Source: Bartonella grahamii subsp. shimonis (lineage in GTDB: Bacteria > Pseudomonadota > Alphaproteobacteria > Rhizobiales > Rhizobiaceae). Taken from it: a stretch of 64,000 nt of DNA. The position numbers and the translations under genes are program-made. The notes beneath the pieces are model-generated. The model saw nothing but the letters and a program-made list of their open reading frames with translations, was not told where the DNA came from and did no database searches. The stretch is taken from the NCBI RefSeq assembly GCF_036327415.1, contig NZ_CP123961.1, positions 868,001 to 932,000 on the forward strand. The letters are read 5' to 3'. Every line of letters begins with the position of its first letter. Positions within the stretch are counted from its first letter, which is position 1. Shown here piece by piece: positions 25,432 to 36,462 of the stretch.

Positions 25432-26184
25432 ATGTATAGAATGAATATTGACCGTTTAGATTTTGAAACCCCTCAGACTTTAGCCTTGGCATTAGCAGAT
25501 CGAGTAGCCGCAGAGCTTAGTGTATCTGTTCTTGAGCGCAAGAGAGCAGTTTTAGCGGTGTCTGGTGGTAAAACACCAGAATTGTTTTTTCATTATTTGT
25601 CAAAAGCGGATATTGATTGGCAAAATATCATTATCACTTTGATCGATGAACGTTTTGTCCCTACACACGATGAACGTTCAAATGAACATATAGTACGGTG
25701 TCATTTGTTACAAAATTTTGCCGCAAAAGCGCGTTTTGTAGGGCTTTATCATAAAGCAATTACTGCTGAACTTGCTGCTTTTTCAGCGGCGAGTCGTATT
25801 AATACTTTGCCTAAACCCTTTGATGTTGTTGTTTTAGGAATGGGGGTTGATGGACATACGGCTTCTTTTTTTCCTGATGCTGATCGTTTAAAGCAAGCGC
25901 TTGATCTGCGAACACAAGCACTTGTTTTACCCCTTCATGCTAAGAGTGCTGTTGAGCCAAGACTCTCACTAACTTTGCCAGTTATTATGCAGTCTCGTTG
26001 TATTATTCTCCATATCGAAGGTTTTCAGAAACGCGATTGTTTTGAAAAAGCTTGTCAAGATGGATCTGAAATCGAAATGCCTATTCGGGCAATTTTACGT
26101 AATTCCCCTCATCTTGTGCAGGTTTATTGGTCGCCTGCAGAAAATGAAATAAGTGAATCAGAATATGAGAGACAAGGTGAATAA
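25432..26184 (+). CDS. pgl: 6-phosphogluconolactonase
   Basis: Hydrolyses 6-phosphogluconolactone. At 250 residues it is of normal size, with VSGGKTPELFF near residue 44, LIDERFVPTHDERSNE near 70, and VVLGMGVDGHTASFFP near 137 carrying the family's catalytic His region. It starts 10 nt after zwf (ATG 25432; ATG 25441 possible) and is followed by edd after 56 nt, so the three genes are likely one operon. Confidence 0.95.
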   Translation: MYRMNIDRLDFETPQTLALALADRVAAELSVSVLERKRAVLAVSGGKTPELFFHYLSKADIDWQNIIITLIDERFVPTHDERSNEHIVRCHLLQNFAAKARFVGLYHKAITAELAAFSAASRINTLPKPFDVVVLGMGVDGHTASFFPDADRLKQALDLRTQALVLPLHAKSAVEPRLSLTLPVIMQSRCIILHIEGFQKRDCFEKACQDGSEIEMPIRAILRNSPHLVQVYWSPAENEISESEYERQGE

Positions 26185-26240
26185 AAACGTAATCTCCCTC
26201 AATGAATGATGGGAAGCAACAATGAAAGGGGGAGGGGAAT

Positions 26241-28064
26241 ATGGCACTTTCCAAGACAATTTCCACAGTTACAAGAAGGATTTATGAACGTTCTCGATCA
26301 ACACGAGAAATTTACTTAGATCGTATTGCGAAAGCACAAGCTCATCGCCCAAAACGGAGTTTTTTAGGATGTGCCAATCAGGCGCATGGTTTTGCTGCTT
26401 GTGGTGCAATAGATAAAGAGCGTTTGAAGGAAAATATTGTTGGGAATATTGGCATTATCACGGCATATAACGATTTACTTTCAGCTCATCAACCTTTTGA
26501 AAAATTTCCGCACTTAATTAAAGAGGCGGCCCGTATGGTTGGTGGTGTTGCACAGGTTGCCGGTGGTGTTCCCGCGATGTGTGATGGTGTTACGCAGGGA
26601 AATGCGGGGATGGAGCTTTCCCTTTTTTCGCGTGAAGTAATTGCAATGGCGACAGCTATAAGCTTATCACACGATGTTTTTGATGCAGCATTGTATCTTG
26701 GGGTGTGTGATAAAATTGTACCAGGTTTATTGATTGGTGCACTAACATTTGGTCATTTACCAGGAATTTTTATACCAGCTGGTCCCATGACAAGTGGTCA
26801 AGGTAATGATGAAAAAGTGAAGATACGTCAACTTTACGCGGAAAATAAAATAGATCGCCAAACACTTCTGGCATCAGAATCACGTTCTTATCATGGACCA
26901 GGAACATGTACATTTTATGGAACAGCTAACTCAAATCAGGTGATACTGGAGATGATGGGGCTTCATATGCCTGGAGCTTCTTTTATTAATGCGAATACAC
27001 CGTTGCGTGATGCTTTAACAAAAGAAGCTACGAAACGTGTACTTGAAATGACAGATCTTGGTGATCATTATAGTCCACTTGGTATGATCATTGATGAACG
27101 TTCTTTTGTGAATGCCATTGTAGGATTAAATGCAACAGGAGGCTCTACCAATCATACGATTCATTTGATTGCTATGGCTGCTGCTTGCGGTATTAAATTG
27201 ACATGGCATGATATTGCAGAAATTTCAAGCCATGTGCCTCTTTTAGCGCGCATTTATCCTAACGGTTTAGCGGATATCAATCATTTTTATGCTGCTGGGG
27301 GGATGGGATTTATTATTCGCGAGCTTATTGAAGCAGGTTTAGTACATGAAGATGTTTCAACGGTTTTTGGTAAAGATCTCAATGCTTATGCCATTGAAGC
27401 AAAGCTTTCTGCTGATGGTCATGTGGTGCGTGAAGCGGCTCTCAAGGAAAGTGGTGATCATAAGGTGTTAGCAGGGTGGAGAAAGCCATTTCAGCTTGAT
27501 GGTGGTCTTCGTGTTTTATCGGGAGATTTGGGAACAGCTATTATAAAAGTTTCCTCTGTTAAATCAGAGTATTGGCAGATTAAAGCACCAGTCTTTGTTT
27601 TTAATGATCAAGAAGAACTACAAAAATCTTTTAAATCTGGAGTGTTACACGATAAAGATTTTATCGCTGTCATTCGCTATCAAGGACCAAAAGCTAATGG
27701 TATGCCAGAGCTTCATAAATTAACGACCATTTTAGGCGTTTTACAAGATCGCGGTCAAAAGGTAGCATTGATAACCGATGGGCGTATGTCAGGGGCGTCA
27801 GGAAAAATTCCTGCTGCCATCCATGTGACACCAGAAGCAGTGGATAATGGCCCCATTGCACGTTTGCAGGATGGTGATATTGTTTTTCTTGATGCTCATG
27901 AGGGTAAATTAACTCTTTTAGAGGATTTAGCAAAATTTAACGCGCGAAAAATCATATCTCCTGATCTTTCAAAAAACGAACATGGTGTTGGACGCGAACT
28001 TTTTCATGTTTTTCGTCAATCCGTTAATTGTGCAGATCAAGGGGCATCTGTTTTTATGGCATGA
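26241..28064 (+). CDS. edd: Phosphogluconate dehydratase
   Basis: Dehydrates 6-phosphogluconate to KDPG, the first dedicated step of the Entner-Doudoroff pathway. A 607-residue IlvD/Edd family 4Fe-4S enzyme. [35 protein letters not shown] and [15 protein letters not shown] hold the cluster-binding cysteines, and [20 protein letters not shown] lies near the C-terminus. Length and the Edd-type N-terminus separate it from IlvD. ATG 26241 follows ggggagggg. The partner aldolase eda is not in this window. Confidence 0.95.
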   Translation: MALSKTISTVTRRIYERSRSTREIYLDRIAKAQAHRPKRSFLGCANQAHGFAACGAIDKERLKENIVGNIGIITAYNDLLSAHQPFEKFPHLIKEAARMVGGVAQVAGGVPAMCDGVTQGNAGMELSLFSREVIAMATAISLSHDVFDAALYLGVCDKIVPGLLIGALTFGHLPGIFIPAGPMTSGQGNDEKVKIRQLYAENKIDRQTLLASESRSYHGPGTCTFYGTANSNQVILEMMGLHMPGASFINANTPLRDALTKEATKRVLEMTDLGDHYSPLGMIIDERSFVNAIVGLNATGGSTNHTIHLIAMAAACGIKLTWHDIAEISSHVPLLARIYPNGLADINHFYAAGGMGFIIRELIEAGLVHEDVSTVFGKDLNAYAIEAKLSADGHVVREAALKESGDHKVLAGWRKPFQLDGGLRVLSGDLGTAIIKVSSVKSEYWQIKAPVFVFNDQEELQKSFKSGVLHDKDFIAVIRYQGPKANGMPELHKLTTILGVLQDRGQKVALITDGRMSGASGKIPAAIHVTPEAVDNGPIARLQDGDIVFLDAHEGKLTLLEDLAKFNARKIISPDLSKNEHGVGRELFHVFRQSVNCADQGASVFMA

Positions 28065-28130
28065 AAAATGCAAAAATAAACAAGCTGAATCATGTGCAAT
28101 GAAACCATATACAAGGAATTGTTACAATTC

Positions 28131-29030
28131 TTAGAATTTTGGTATAGGCAGATTGTGTGATCGCGCGGCAGCTTTGAGGGTATTAACCATAAGCATGGCA
28201 ATTGTCATTGGTCCAACGCCTCCTGGAACAGGGGTGATCGCAGCGGCTTTTTCTTTTACGTTTTCAAAATCGACATCACCAACAAGACGTGTTTCGCCTA
28301 CACCTTTTTCTGGTGCAGCAACGCGGTTAATACCGACATCAATAACAATTGCACCATTTTTTATCCAGTCTTTTTTAATCATTTGTGGGCGGCCTACAGC
28401 TGCTACTAGAATATCAGCGCTTCGACACACATCATCAAGGTCACGGGTACGACTATGGGCAATTGTCACAGTGGCATTGGCTGCTGTTAAAAGGGCAGCC
28501 ATAGGTTTTCCAACAATATTAGAGCGTCCAACAACGACAGCATCAAGTCCAGATAAATCTTGCCCACAGTGTTGTTCAATCATCATCATAGCACCAGCTG
28601 GTGTGCAGGGAATAATTGCATCTTCAAGTGCATTTGCCGTGAGTTTTCCTACATTAATATAATGGAAACCATCAACATCTTTTTGGAAAGAAACGGCTTG
28701 TGTTATGCGATTTGTATTCATATGAGCAGGGAGAGGTAGCTGTACCAAAATACCATGAATTTTGGGATCGGAATTTAATGTTGCAATAAGTTGAAGGAGC
28801 TCTTTTTCTTGCGTTTCTTTGGAAACAACGTGTTTGATTGAAAGAAACCCACATTCTTCAGCCTTTTTATTTTTTGAGGTGACATATATTTGACTTGCGG
28901 GATCATCTCCAACGATAATAACAGCGATACCAGGTTGTATATTATAGTGATGGCGGAGCTTTGTTGTTTCAGCCTTAACTTTCGCAATAATCTCTTCAGC
29001 AAGTTTTTTTCCGTCGATAATATTATTCAT
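28131..29030 (-). CDS. folD: Bifunctional methylene-THF dehydrogenase/cyclohydrolase
   Basis: Interconverts 5,10-methylene- and 10-formyl-tetrahydrofolate with NADP+. The 299-residue protein has [13 protein letters not shown] with the catalytic Lys, [13 protein letters not shown], the folate motif [14 protein letters not shown], the NADP motif [11 protein letters not shown] and [14 protein letters not shown] near the end. It converges with edd. A small GAATTG-TTA-CAATTC dyad (28116-28130) lies between their ends. Confidence 0.97.
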   Translation of the reverse strand: MNNIIDGKKLAEEIIAKVKAETTKLRHHYNIQPGIAVIIVGDDPASQIYVTSKNKKAEECGFLSIKHVVSKETQEKELLQLIATLNSDPKIHGILVQLPLPAHMNTNRITQAVSFQKDVDGFHYINVGKLTANALEDAIIPCTPAGAMMMIEQHCGQDLSGLDAVVVGRSNIVGKPMAALLTAANATVTIAHSRTRDLDDVCRSADILVAAVGRPQMIKKDWIKNGAIVIDVGINRVAAPEKGVGETRLVGDVDFENVKEKAAAITPVPGGVGPMTIAMLMVNTLKAAARSHNLPIPKF

Positions 29031-29343
29031 TCAGAGATCCTTTCGGTAAGGCTATTTGTTTTTTTGTAAAGCATTTTCTAATAATACGATAGAGTTTTAT
29101 AGCAATATTCATATGAGAACAGTAAGAATGGTTTGATAATGTTGTGGATTTATAGTTTTGAAGACTTTTAAATAATTGCTTTATAAAGAAGCAACAACAT
29201 TGCTGTTTGAATAAATTTTGGATAAAGAACAAAAATAATGAAGATACAAAGTGGATATAGTGAATTATAGGATTATCAAAACTTTTTATGATCATTTAAG
29301 TTTGTTTTAATCTGTTATAGGGGGATAAGTGTAGAGGGATATT
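29031..29343. other. AT-rich divergent spacer
   Basis: About 310 bases between folD (minus) and the AsmA-like gene (plus). I see no gene; both promoters should lie here. Confidence 0.5.
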
Positions 29344-31245
29344 GTGCGCATCAGAATAATAAAATTTTTGAGCGGAATTTTTATAACAATTATCTTTTTA
29401 TTTGGAGTGGGGATTCTCGTTTTACCTTATCTTATCTCTACAGATGCGATTCGTATTCGTTTAGCGCAGGATTTGAGTGCATGGACCGGTTACAATGTGC
29501 AATTGCGTGATCCACCGCGGTTACATCTTTTTCCTTATCCTAAAGCATTTCTTTCTGGCGTTACTTTAACATCAAAAATGGATGATGTTGCGCCATTAAT
29601 GGAAGCTGAATCAATAGAAGTTGATCTTTCTGTCGTCGATCTTCTTTGGGGACATGTTTCTTTTTCAGAGACGCGGATTATGCGTCCTCAATTTGTTATG
29701 GGAAAGCCTGTTAAAACAATAGCTGATTTTTTTGATCGGTTTTCTCGTTCACAAGGTGCATTAGGGTTAGCTATACGCAATGCGCGTGAAATATTAAAAC
29801 ATAATCCTGAACATCCAGAGATAGAGCACCTTTTAAAACAACCTTTTGGGCGGGTTGTTATTAAAAATGGTGCTCTTGTGTATCACGATAGTCTTTCAGG
29901 GATCGCAGAAAAAATAACAGGATTAAATGCGACTTTAGATTGGCCGGAATCGATTCAGGAAGTACGGTTACGTGCAGATGCGCGTTGGCGCGGAGAATTT
30001 ACAAAATTATCAATTGATGCTTCTCAAGCATTGCTGCTTCTGGCAGGAGGCAAAAGCCATATTAGGGCAAGTCTTAACTCTGTGCGTGGGGGAATAACTT
30101 TTACAGGAAAGGTTCGGTTATCTGAATATTATATTTTTGATGGAAAGGTATCGATGCGTTCTCCGGGATGGAATCAGACATTGTCTTGGGTTGGTGGGAA
30201 TCAGTTTTGGGGACATAAATTAAAAATACCCATTGTATGGGAATCTTATTTTCTAGCGCAACCAATGCATATCCAAATGGACAATGTTACATTTGCGATG
30301 GGGAAAACCAATGCGCGAGGAGCTTTAAAATTCGATTTTCAAGATTATGTACCAAATGTCATGGGCTCTTTAGCCTTTGATAACCTAGACCTTAGCCTCT
30401 TGGGCTCGATGTTTTTTTCAGGTAACTCGATGTTTTTTTCAGGTAAAAAGAAAAATGCCTTCTTTGATATGAAAATTTTTGATCGTATTGGAGTGGATAT
30501 ACGACTTTCTGCATCACAAGCTAAAATAGAAAATATTTCACTCACAAATTTAGCTGCTGCAATACAAATAAGAAATGGACATGGTATTTTTGATCTTGGA
30601 CATGCAAATATTTTTGGTGGATCTGTGCAAAGTAATATTGAAGTTACGTCAGCTGGACAGAAAGCGCATATTGGAGGAAATATTTCAGGTGCTTCTATTG
30701 ATATGCGGGAGATTTTAGAAACCTTGGGATTTATTCCATTTCTACAAAGCAAAACGAATTTCACTGCAACGGTACAAACACTTGCTGATTCTTGGCCAGA
30801 AATTTTTACGAAAATGCAGGGTGAATTAACACTGAAGATGTCTTCTGGTCGGCTCTTAGGGTATGATTTGAATGAATTACAAACAAGGCTTTTAAATAAA
30901 CAACAATTTCTTTTAATGAAGAATGATACTTTTTCAACAACATTTGATCACTGGGATATTCAGACAAGCTTTTCAGAAGGTATGATGAAGGTGACAGAGT
31001 CATTAATGCATACAGCAGATTTGAGCTTATCTATTCAAGGAACTGTTGCAACTTCTACTGCGCAAGGGAAGCAGAATGAATTGATATTACAGGCACAACT
31101 ACGTAAAAATTATAGATCAGAAACTTTATGTAAAGATGTCCAATGTCTTGCTAATAGCCTTACATGGCCTTTTAGATTTTCTCTAAGCTCTAAAGGACAA
31201 AATCATGGTAATTTTTGGGTTACAAAAGACATTGACGCAGATTGA
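29344..31245 (+). CDS. AsmA family envelope protein
   Basis: A 633-residue protein with one N-terminal membrane anchor (about residues 8-30) and a long periplasmic part. The start has the AsmA pattern: YLISTDAIRIRLAQDLSAWT then GYNVQLRDPPRLHLFPYPKA. The C-terminal region (FTATVQTLADSWPEIFTKMQ and SGRLLGYDLNEL) fits the conserved AsmA C-terminus. Such proteins form bridge-like beta-grooves and influence outer-membrane lipid transport and biogenesis. The start is GTG 29344, preceded by agaggg. It contains an in-frame 21-bp tandem duplication giving SMFFSG twice around residues 354-368. Confidence 0.85.
   Translation: MRIRIIKFLSGIFITIIFLFGVGILVLPYLISTDAIRIRLAQDLSAWTGYNVQLRDPPRLHLFPYPKAFLSGVTLTSKMDDVAPLMEAESIEVDLSVVDLLWGHVSFSETRIMRPQFVMGKPVKTIADFFDRFSRSQGALGLAIRNAREILKHNPEHPEIEHLLKQPFGRVVIKNGALVYHDSLSGIAEKITGLNATLDWPESIQEVRLRADARWRGEFTKLSIDASQALLLLAGGKSHIRASLNSVRGGITFTGKVRLSEYYIFDGKVSMRSPGWNQTLSWVGGNQFWGHKLKIPIVWESYFLAQPMHIQMDNVTFAMGKTNARGALKFDFQDYVPNVMGSLAFDNLDLSLLGSMFFSGNSMFFSGKKKNAFFDMKIFDRIGVDIRLSASQAKIENISLTNLAAAIQIRNGHGIFDLGHANIFGGSVQSNIEVTSAGQKAHIGGNISGASIDMREILETLGFIPFLQSKTNFTATVQTLADSWPEIFTKMQGELTLKMSSGRLLGYDLNELQTRLLNKQQFLLMKNDTFSTTFDHWDIQTSFSEGMMKVTESLMHTADLSLSIQGTVATSTAQGKQNELILQAQLRKNYRSETLCKDVQCLANSLTWPFRFSLSSKGQNHGNFWVTKDIDAD
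30405..30446 (+). repeat. In-frame 21-bp tandem duplication inside the AsmA-like gene
   Basis: Two exact adjacent copies (30405-30425 and 30426-30446) encode a seven-residue repeat SMFFSGN / SMFFSGK. Each contains a T7 run. The frame is kept, so copy number could vary without killing the gene. Confidence 0.9.
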
Positions 31246-31558
31246 GTATTATTTTTCATCTGTGTAACACTCTACCTTATAATAGTAATTCGTCTTTTTT
31301 GCAACTTAGAATTGTCTTTTAAATTTAAATCAGAGCTCCTACTATCGGAAGCTTCTCTCATTTTAAATCCGTTCGTGATGAAGCAATAAAAATCGTCTTC
31401 TCCGTCATAAATGTGGTTGATATAGATTAATGATTGAAAAGAGTAATAAAAATCCCTCTTATGAAATCTTTCAAATACAAGAGATTCATAATATCGGTGC
31501 AAATCTTATAAAAGTTGCTAAAAAACATTAAAATTTTAAGGGGGATGTCGGCCAGTGC
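31246..31558. other. Spacer with a short repeated coding remnant
   Basis: No intact gene. On the plus strand near 31350-31430 a frame reads SHFKSVRDEAIKIVFS, similar to SHFKLVHGEFKIVA near 40950-41000. A lost, duplicated gene of unknown kind is the likely source. Confidence 0.35.
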
Positions 31559-31702
31559 TTATTGAATCCCAGAAGAAATACCATAGCCATCTTTGGTAAT
31601 TGTATGCTTCCCGTCTGCTCCAACAGAACCAATACCCACTGTAATCAAAATAAAGGCTAAGAGGGTTGTAATCGTAATAATTGTAGCTTTTTTAGCAGAC
31701 AT
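31559..31702 (-). CDS. 47-residue single-span membrane or secreted peptide
   Basis: On the minus strand ggagg, 5 nt before ATG 31702, opens a 47-codon gene. MSAKKATII is followed by a hydrophobic stretch (ITITTLLAFILITVGIG) and a short polar tail ending YGISSGIQ. It has the form of a signal peptide or membrane anchor with about 20 residues outside. It stands alone between the AsmA-like gene and rsmE. I know no family for it. The excellent ribosome-binding site and signal-like N-terminus make it a likely real gene. Confidence 0.6.
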   Translation of the reverse strand: MSAKKATIITITTLLAFILITVGIGSVGADGKHTITKDGYGISSGIQ

Positions 31703-31934
31703 ATTTTTCCTCCACGGATGCATCAATGACTGAATGCAAAAATGAATGGTGCATTATTTAAACTTTTATGAAAGTAGAATCATTTAAAGATCTATAAGTT
31801 CCTATTATTATCTCATAAAGATAAAAAAACTCTATAATTCTTTAATATATTATAGTTCTATAGATATAATTTTTTCTTTGCTATATATTTTCTTTATTTT
31901 CTCGATGGCAATAGTGAGTATTGGCAAAATTTTT

Positions 31935-32678
31935 ATGCGCATAAATTATAAACTTAAAAGATTATTTATCCGACAGACATTGGCTTTGAATGAAGAAATA
32001 AAGATAGAAGGGGCACAAGCTTCTTATCTTGTGCATGTTTTGCGTATGAAAGAAGGAGCAGAGATTTTACTTTTTAATGGACAGGATGGTGAGTGGCTTG
32101 CTAAACTCATCATTGTTAAGAAAAAATTTGTTGTGGTTCAGCTTATCCATCAAGAAAGATTACAAACGACGCATTCCAATCTTATTTATTGCTTTGCTCC
32201 ACTCAAAAACGCGCGGTTAGATTATATGGTACAGAAAGCTGTTGAAATGGGGGTATCGATTTTGCAGCCTGTTATAACGGATCATACGCAGGTTACGCGT
32301 ATCAATATGGCGCGTATGGAAGCCAATGTTATTGAAGCTTCTGAACAGTGTGGCATTTTATCTCTCCCTGAATGCGTATCTGCTCTATCATTAGCAGAAC
32401 TTTTAGCACGGTGGGATGAAACACAGCCTTTATTCTTTTGTGATGAAGAGCATAAATTGCATAATCCATTACCTTCTTTTAAAAAGCGTGACGTTACAAC
32501 ACCTGGTATTCTTATTGGACCGGAAGGTGGCTTTAGTGAAGAAGAACGGAGCTTTTTAAAAGAACATCCTTTTGTGGTCCCAATATCATTAGGTCCGCGT
32601 ATTCTACGCGCTGACACTGCCGCTGTTGCTGCTTTGGCTCTTCTTAATGCTACCGTGGGGGATTGGGCCCTGGATTGA
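31935..32678 (+). CDS. rsmE: 16S rRNA (uracil1498-N3)-methyltransferase
   Basis: Methylates U1498 of 16S rRNA. A SPOUT-fold protein of 247 residues: an N-terminal PUA-like domain (MRINYKLKRLFIRQTLAL), then CFAPLKNARLDYMVQKAVEM, ILIGPEGGFSEEE and LGPRILRADTAAVAALALL, the knot and SAM-binding signatures. The open frame extends to 31878, but ATG 31935 fits the family's start. gshA follows 71 nt downstream in the same direction. Confidence 0.93.
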   Translation: MRINYKLKRLFIRQTLALNEEIKIEGAQASYLVHVLRMKEGAEILLFNGQDGEWLAKLIIVKKKFVVVQLIHQERLQTTHSNLIYCFAPLKNARLDYMVQKAVEMGVSILQPVITDHTQVTRINMARMEANVIEASEQCGILSLPECVSALSLAELLARWDETQPLFFCDEEHKLHNPLPSFKKRDVTTPGILIGPEGGFSEEERSFLKEHPFVVPISLGPRILRADTAAVAALALLNATVGDWALD

Positions 32679-32749
32679 GAAATCTGTAAAATCACTCTAA
32701 ACAATTCATTTAAGATGATGATGATACCAATGATAGGATACGATAAGTT

Positions 32750-34123
32750 ATGGCGCTTGATATAACTGATGAAAGTGAAATTTATAACTTAGATTCCTTG
32801 GTTAGCTATTTCCAAGGGGGGTATAAAGCAGAAGATGATTGGCGTATCGGTACAGAACATGAAAAGTTTCCGTTTTATAGAGATGGTTTTCACCCAGTTC
32901 CTTATGAAGGAGAGAGGGGAATCCGAGCGCTTTTAGAGAGGATGCAAAGCGCTTTAGGATGGAAACCTATTTTAGATGAAGAGAATATTATTGGGCTCGT
33001 AGGATCAGTTGATCAGGGAGCCATTTCTTTGGAACCTGGGGGACAATTTGAATTATCTGGTGCACCATTAAAAACAGTCGGTCATACATATCACGAGTTG
33101 ATGGAGCATTTAACTCTTCTCAAGAAAATTGCAGAACCATTGGGTATTGGTTTTTTGGGAATGGGAGCTAGTCCAAAGTGGACTTTAGCTGAAACGCCGC
33201 GAATGCCTAAATCACGTTATCAGATTATGACTGATTATATGCCTAAAGTGGGGCATGATGGTCTTAATATGATGTATCGCACATCAACAGTTCAGGTTAA
33301 TCTTGATTTCTCATCTGAAAGTGATATGCGGCGAAAAATGCAAGTATCTATGAAGTTACAGCCCATTGCAACAGCATTATTTGCAAGTTCACCTTTTACA
33401 GAAGGACACCCAAATGGCTTTTTGTCGTGGCGTTCTGAAATTTGGCGTAATACTGATAATCAGAGGACAGGCGTTCTTCCCTTTATATTTTCTGAGCGTT
33501 TTGGTTTTGCTGATTATGTTGAATGGGCCCTTGATGTTCCAATGTATTTTGTTGTGCGTGATGGTCGTTATTATGATTGTACACATATAACATTTCGTCA
33601 GTTTATGAATGGAGCATTAAAAGGACAAGTTGCAAATTCAATTCCAAACATGGGAGATTGGATTAATCACTTATCAACATTATTTCCTGAAGTCCGCTTA
33701 AAAAGATTTTTAGAAATGAGAGGAGCTGATTGCGGTTCTTGGAAGCGCATTTGTGCGTTGTCGGCTTTTTGGGTTGGGCTTCTTTATGATAGGGAAGCAC
33801 TTAATGAGGCAGAGGCTTTGACAAAAGATTGGTGTTTTGAAGAAGTTTTAGATATGCGCCAACGTGTTCCTAAAGGAGGGTTAAGAACTCCTTTCCGTCA
33901 AACTATTCTTTTAGAGTTAGCACGCCAAGCTCTTGCTATTGCCCGCAAAGGCTTAAAAAATCGCAAACAGTATGATATGAATGGTTTTGATGAAACAAAT
34001 TTTCTTAATCCTTTAGAAGAGGTTGTTGCAATGGGACAAACAGATGCTGAAAAATTTTTGTCCCATTACTATTCTATTTGGAATGAGTCTGTAGAACCTT
34101 TATTTTTAGAATGTGCCTATTAA
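32750..34123 (+). CDS. gshA: Glutamate-cysteine ligase (alphaproteobacterial GCS2 type)
   Basis: Makes gamma-glutamylcysteine, the first step of glutathione synthesis. The 457-residue protein matches the plant/alphaproteobacterial type: RIGTEHEKFPFYRDG, SLEPGGQFELSGAPLKTVGH, MMYRTSTVQVNLDF, FMNGALKG and EMRGADCGSWKRICALSAFW. Start ATG 32750. It likely shares a transcript with rsmE. Confidence 0.95.
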   Translation: MALDITDESEIYNLDSLVSYFQGGYKAEDDWRIGTEHEKFPFYRDGFHPVPYEGERGIRALLERMQSALGWKPILDEENIIGLVGSVDQGAISLEPGGQFELSGAPLKTVGHTYHELMEHLTLLKKIAEPLGIGFLGMGASPKWTLAETPRMPKSRYQIMTDYMPKVGHDGLNMMYRTSTVQVNLDFSSESDMRRKMQVSMKLQPIATALFASSPFTEGHPNGFLSWRSEIWRNTDNQRTGVLPFIFSERFGFADYVEWALDVPMYFVVRDGRYYDCTHITFRQFMNGALKGQVANSIPNMGDWINHLSTLFPEVRLKRFLEMRGADCGSWKRICALSAFWVGLLYDREALNEAEALTKDWCFEEVLDMRQRVPKGGLRTPFRQTILLELARQALAIARKGLKNRKQYDMNGFDETNFLNPLEEVVAMGQTDAEKFLSHYYSIWNESVEPLFLECAY

Positions 34124-35099
34124 ATTTGAAGCAAAGATACTTCCTACTTTTTAAAAAATGCATATCACCGTGGTGGCTGATTCACTCATTTGCTCTAGAG
34201 AGTATATCCTACCTTCCTTTTAACATCTCTCATAAAGCACACAATACAAAAGTCTTTTGGACAAAAGCCTTTTGGGTAGTGTGATTTTTATACCCAATAA
34301 TATCACGATATTTCCGTAATCTTAATGTTGTACCTTTGTTGCTAAAGATAGTTCATAAGAGATATACGATGCTTATATGAAAGAGCATTTTATTATACAA
34401 AAATTACGATATCAATACTTTCAGTAAGCTAAAAAGACAGTAGGAAAATACCGATAGATCTATGTATGTATAACTCGAATTTATTTTTATATAAAAGAAA
34501 TATATTATGTAGATAGATAGAAATAGAGATTATAATATATAGAATTAATGTGTTAATTACATCATTAAATATTAATAAATAAAAGCTTTCATTGAGAGCA
34601 AAGAAAGAACGTATAAAAGGTATTTTCAATAAAATAATTATATTTGAAGTGCTGATCAAAACTGTTGAGAGGGCAGTTCATAAAATTAGCAAAAGTAGCT
34701 TGTTGGCGTATTTTCTAGAAAAATCATGAATGTTTGATTGTTAATTCATTCTTGCCTGGAAAGCTCGCTTCAGTTCAAATAACAAAAGAGAGTGGTAAGA
34801 GCATTTATAGGATAAGATATGCTGGAATTATTCAGTATTAAGATGCAATGAATGTTGTTTATATTTCTCTTTTTTAACTATTTTATGAGAGCGTAAATTT
34901 AAAGAATAGAAAAATAATTTTATTTATTTTCTTTAAACAGTTATTAGTAGATAAAAAATTCTCTTTTAATCTATAAATTAAAAAATAATGATTTTGTAAA
35001 AGCCTTGTAAGCTTTATGTTAATTTTAAATATCATGCATTGATTTTGTATTATGCAGATTATTGACCTCAATCATAACAATGGTAAGTGAGCATAGACA
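34124..35099. other. 976-base AT-rich gap
   Basis: No gene with a credible start or motif on either strand; open frames here are short and of random composition. Probably decayed sequence plus the promoter of the cystine symporter gene. Confidence 0.5.
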
Positions 35100-36455
35100 A
35101 TGACATTTAATTTTTTCGTCAATTTATTTCTATTTGTTATTTTTTTATTGTTGGTTTCTCAAAGTAAGAGAATGCAATGGAGTCTTTCACTACGTGTTAT
35201 GTTAGGGCTTATCCTTGGCTTGATTTTTGGAAGTGTTTTGCAGTTTATTTATGGAGAGGGTGAAAGCACTTTATTGAAATCCGTTGAATGGTTTAACATT
35301 GTCGGTGAGGGCTATATCTTATTGTTGCAAATGATTGTTATGCCACTAGTTTTTATCTCTATCGTTTCAGCAGTTGCTCATTTACATTCTGTTTATGCTG
35401 TTGGAAAGATGAGTATAATAGCAATTTCAATATTGCTCTTTACAACGGCTCTTTCAGCGTTGGTTGGCGTTTTGGTAGTGAATGCCTTTGGTTTAACTGC
35501 AAATGGTTTGGTACATGAAGGGCAAAATGTTTCTGCTGTTCTTGGAGATCGTATTTCTCAACTTGGAGATATGAATATACCAAAGATGATTTTATCTTTG
35601 ATTCCTAAAAACCCCTTTGCTGAGTTAAGTGGAGTTAAGCGTACATCAATTATCAGTGTTGTTATTTTTGCGTCATTTTTAGGTGCATCGGTTCTTCTTT
35701 TAAAGAAAGATGAGCCAGAAAAAGGAGAAAAAGCGCTTTTATTTATTCAAGTGGGACAAGCTTGGATTCTGCGGTTAGTCCGTATTGTGATTGCTTTGAC
35801 ACCTTATGGTATTTTTGCACTTATGACGAAAGTAGGAGCAATATCGCGTATTGCAGATATTTTAAATTTACTGGTTTTTATCATTGCTTCTTATGTCGGT
35901 ATTATTTTAATTTTTGGAATTCATGGTGTATTGCTTGGTATTTCTGGGGTGAATCCCCTTCGTTTTTTCAAAAAGGTTTTACCGGTTTTAACGTTTGCTT
36001 TTAGCAGTCGTTCAAGTGCTGCAAGTATTCCTTTGAATATTGAAGCGCAAACACAGTGGATAGGTGTACCACAACCCATTGCGAGTTTTGCAGCTTCTTT
36101 TGGGGCAACAATTGGACAAAATGGTTGTGCTGGTCTTTATCCAGCGATGCTTGCGACCATGATTGCACCGACCGTGGGGATTAATCCTCTTGATCCTACT
36201 TGGATTGCCACGCTTGTTGGGGTTGTGACGTTGAGTTCTATTGGTGTTGCTGGTGTAGGGGGAGGCGCTATTTTTGCTGCATTGATTGTGTTACCAATTA
36301 TGGGGCTTCCTGTTACTTTGGTTGCTGTACTTATCTCTATTGAACCGCTAATTGATATGGGACGCACCGCTCTAAACGTGAGCGATTCAATGATAGCTGG
36401 AACGATCACCAGCCAAATGTTACAGGCAACAGATAAAAGTGTTTTAAAAAAATGA
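35100..36455 (+). CDS. tcyP: Cation:dicarboxylate-type symporter, TcyP-like (L-cystine)
   Basis: A 451-residue DAACS (SLC1) family transporter with a full set of membrane segments and re-entrant loops: [54 protein letters not shown] (serine-rich hairpin 1), [19 protein letters not shown], and [18 protein letters not shown]. The [16 protein letters not shown] hairpin and the extra N-terminal membrane segment match the YdjN/TcyP cystine branch rather than DctA or GltP. It stands alone. A cysteine supply fits with gshA upstream, but no co-regulation is visible. Confidence 0.82.
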   Translation: MTFNFFVNLFLFVIFLLLVSQSKRMQWSLSLRVMLGLILGLIFGSVLQFIYGEGESTLLKSVEWFNIVGEGYILLLQMIVMPLVFISIVSAVAHLHSVYAVGKMSIIAISILLFTTALSALVGVLVVNAFGLTANGLVHEGQNVSAVLGDRISQLGDMNIPKMILSLIPKNPFAELSGVKRTSIISVVIFASFLGASVLLLKKDEPEKGEKALLFIQVGQAWILRLVRIVIALTPYGIFALMTKVGAISRIADILNLLVFIIASYVGIILIFGIHGVLLGISGVNPLRFFKKVLPVLTFAFSSRSSAASIPLNIEAQTQWIGVPQPIASFAASFGATIGQNGCAGLYPAMLATMIAPTVGINPLDPTWIATLVGVVTLSSIGVAGVGGGAIFAALIVLPIMGLPVTLVAVLISIEPLIDMGRTALNVSDSMIAGTITSQMLQATDKSVLKK

Positions 36456-36462
36456 TTTTAGG

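Noticed and set aside
28153..28662. 169-codon plus-strand frame opposite folD
   Set aside because: It is the antisense shadow of a clearly real folD.
34429..35071. Minus-strand open frames in the gshA-tcyP gap
   Set aside because: Random-looking Ile/Lys/Asn/Phe composition, no start signals.
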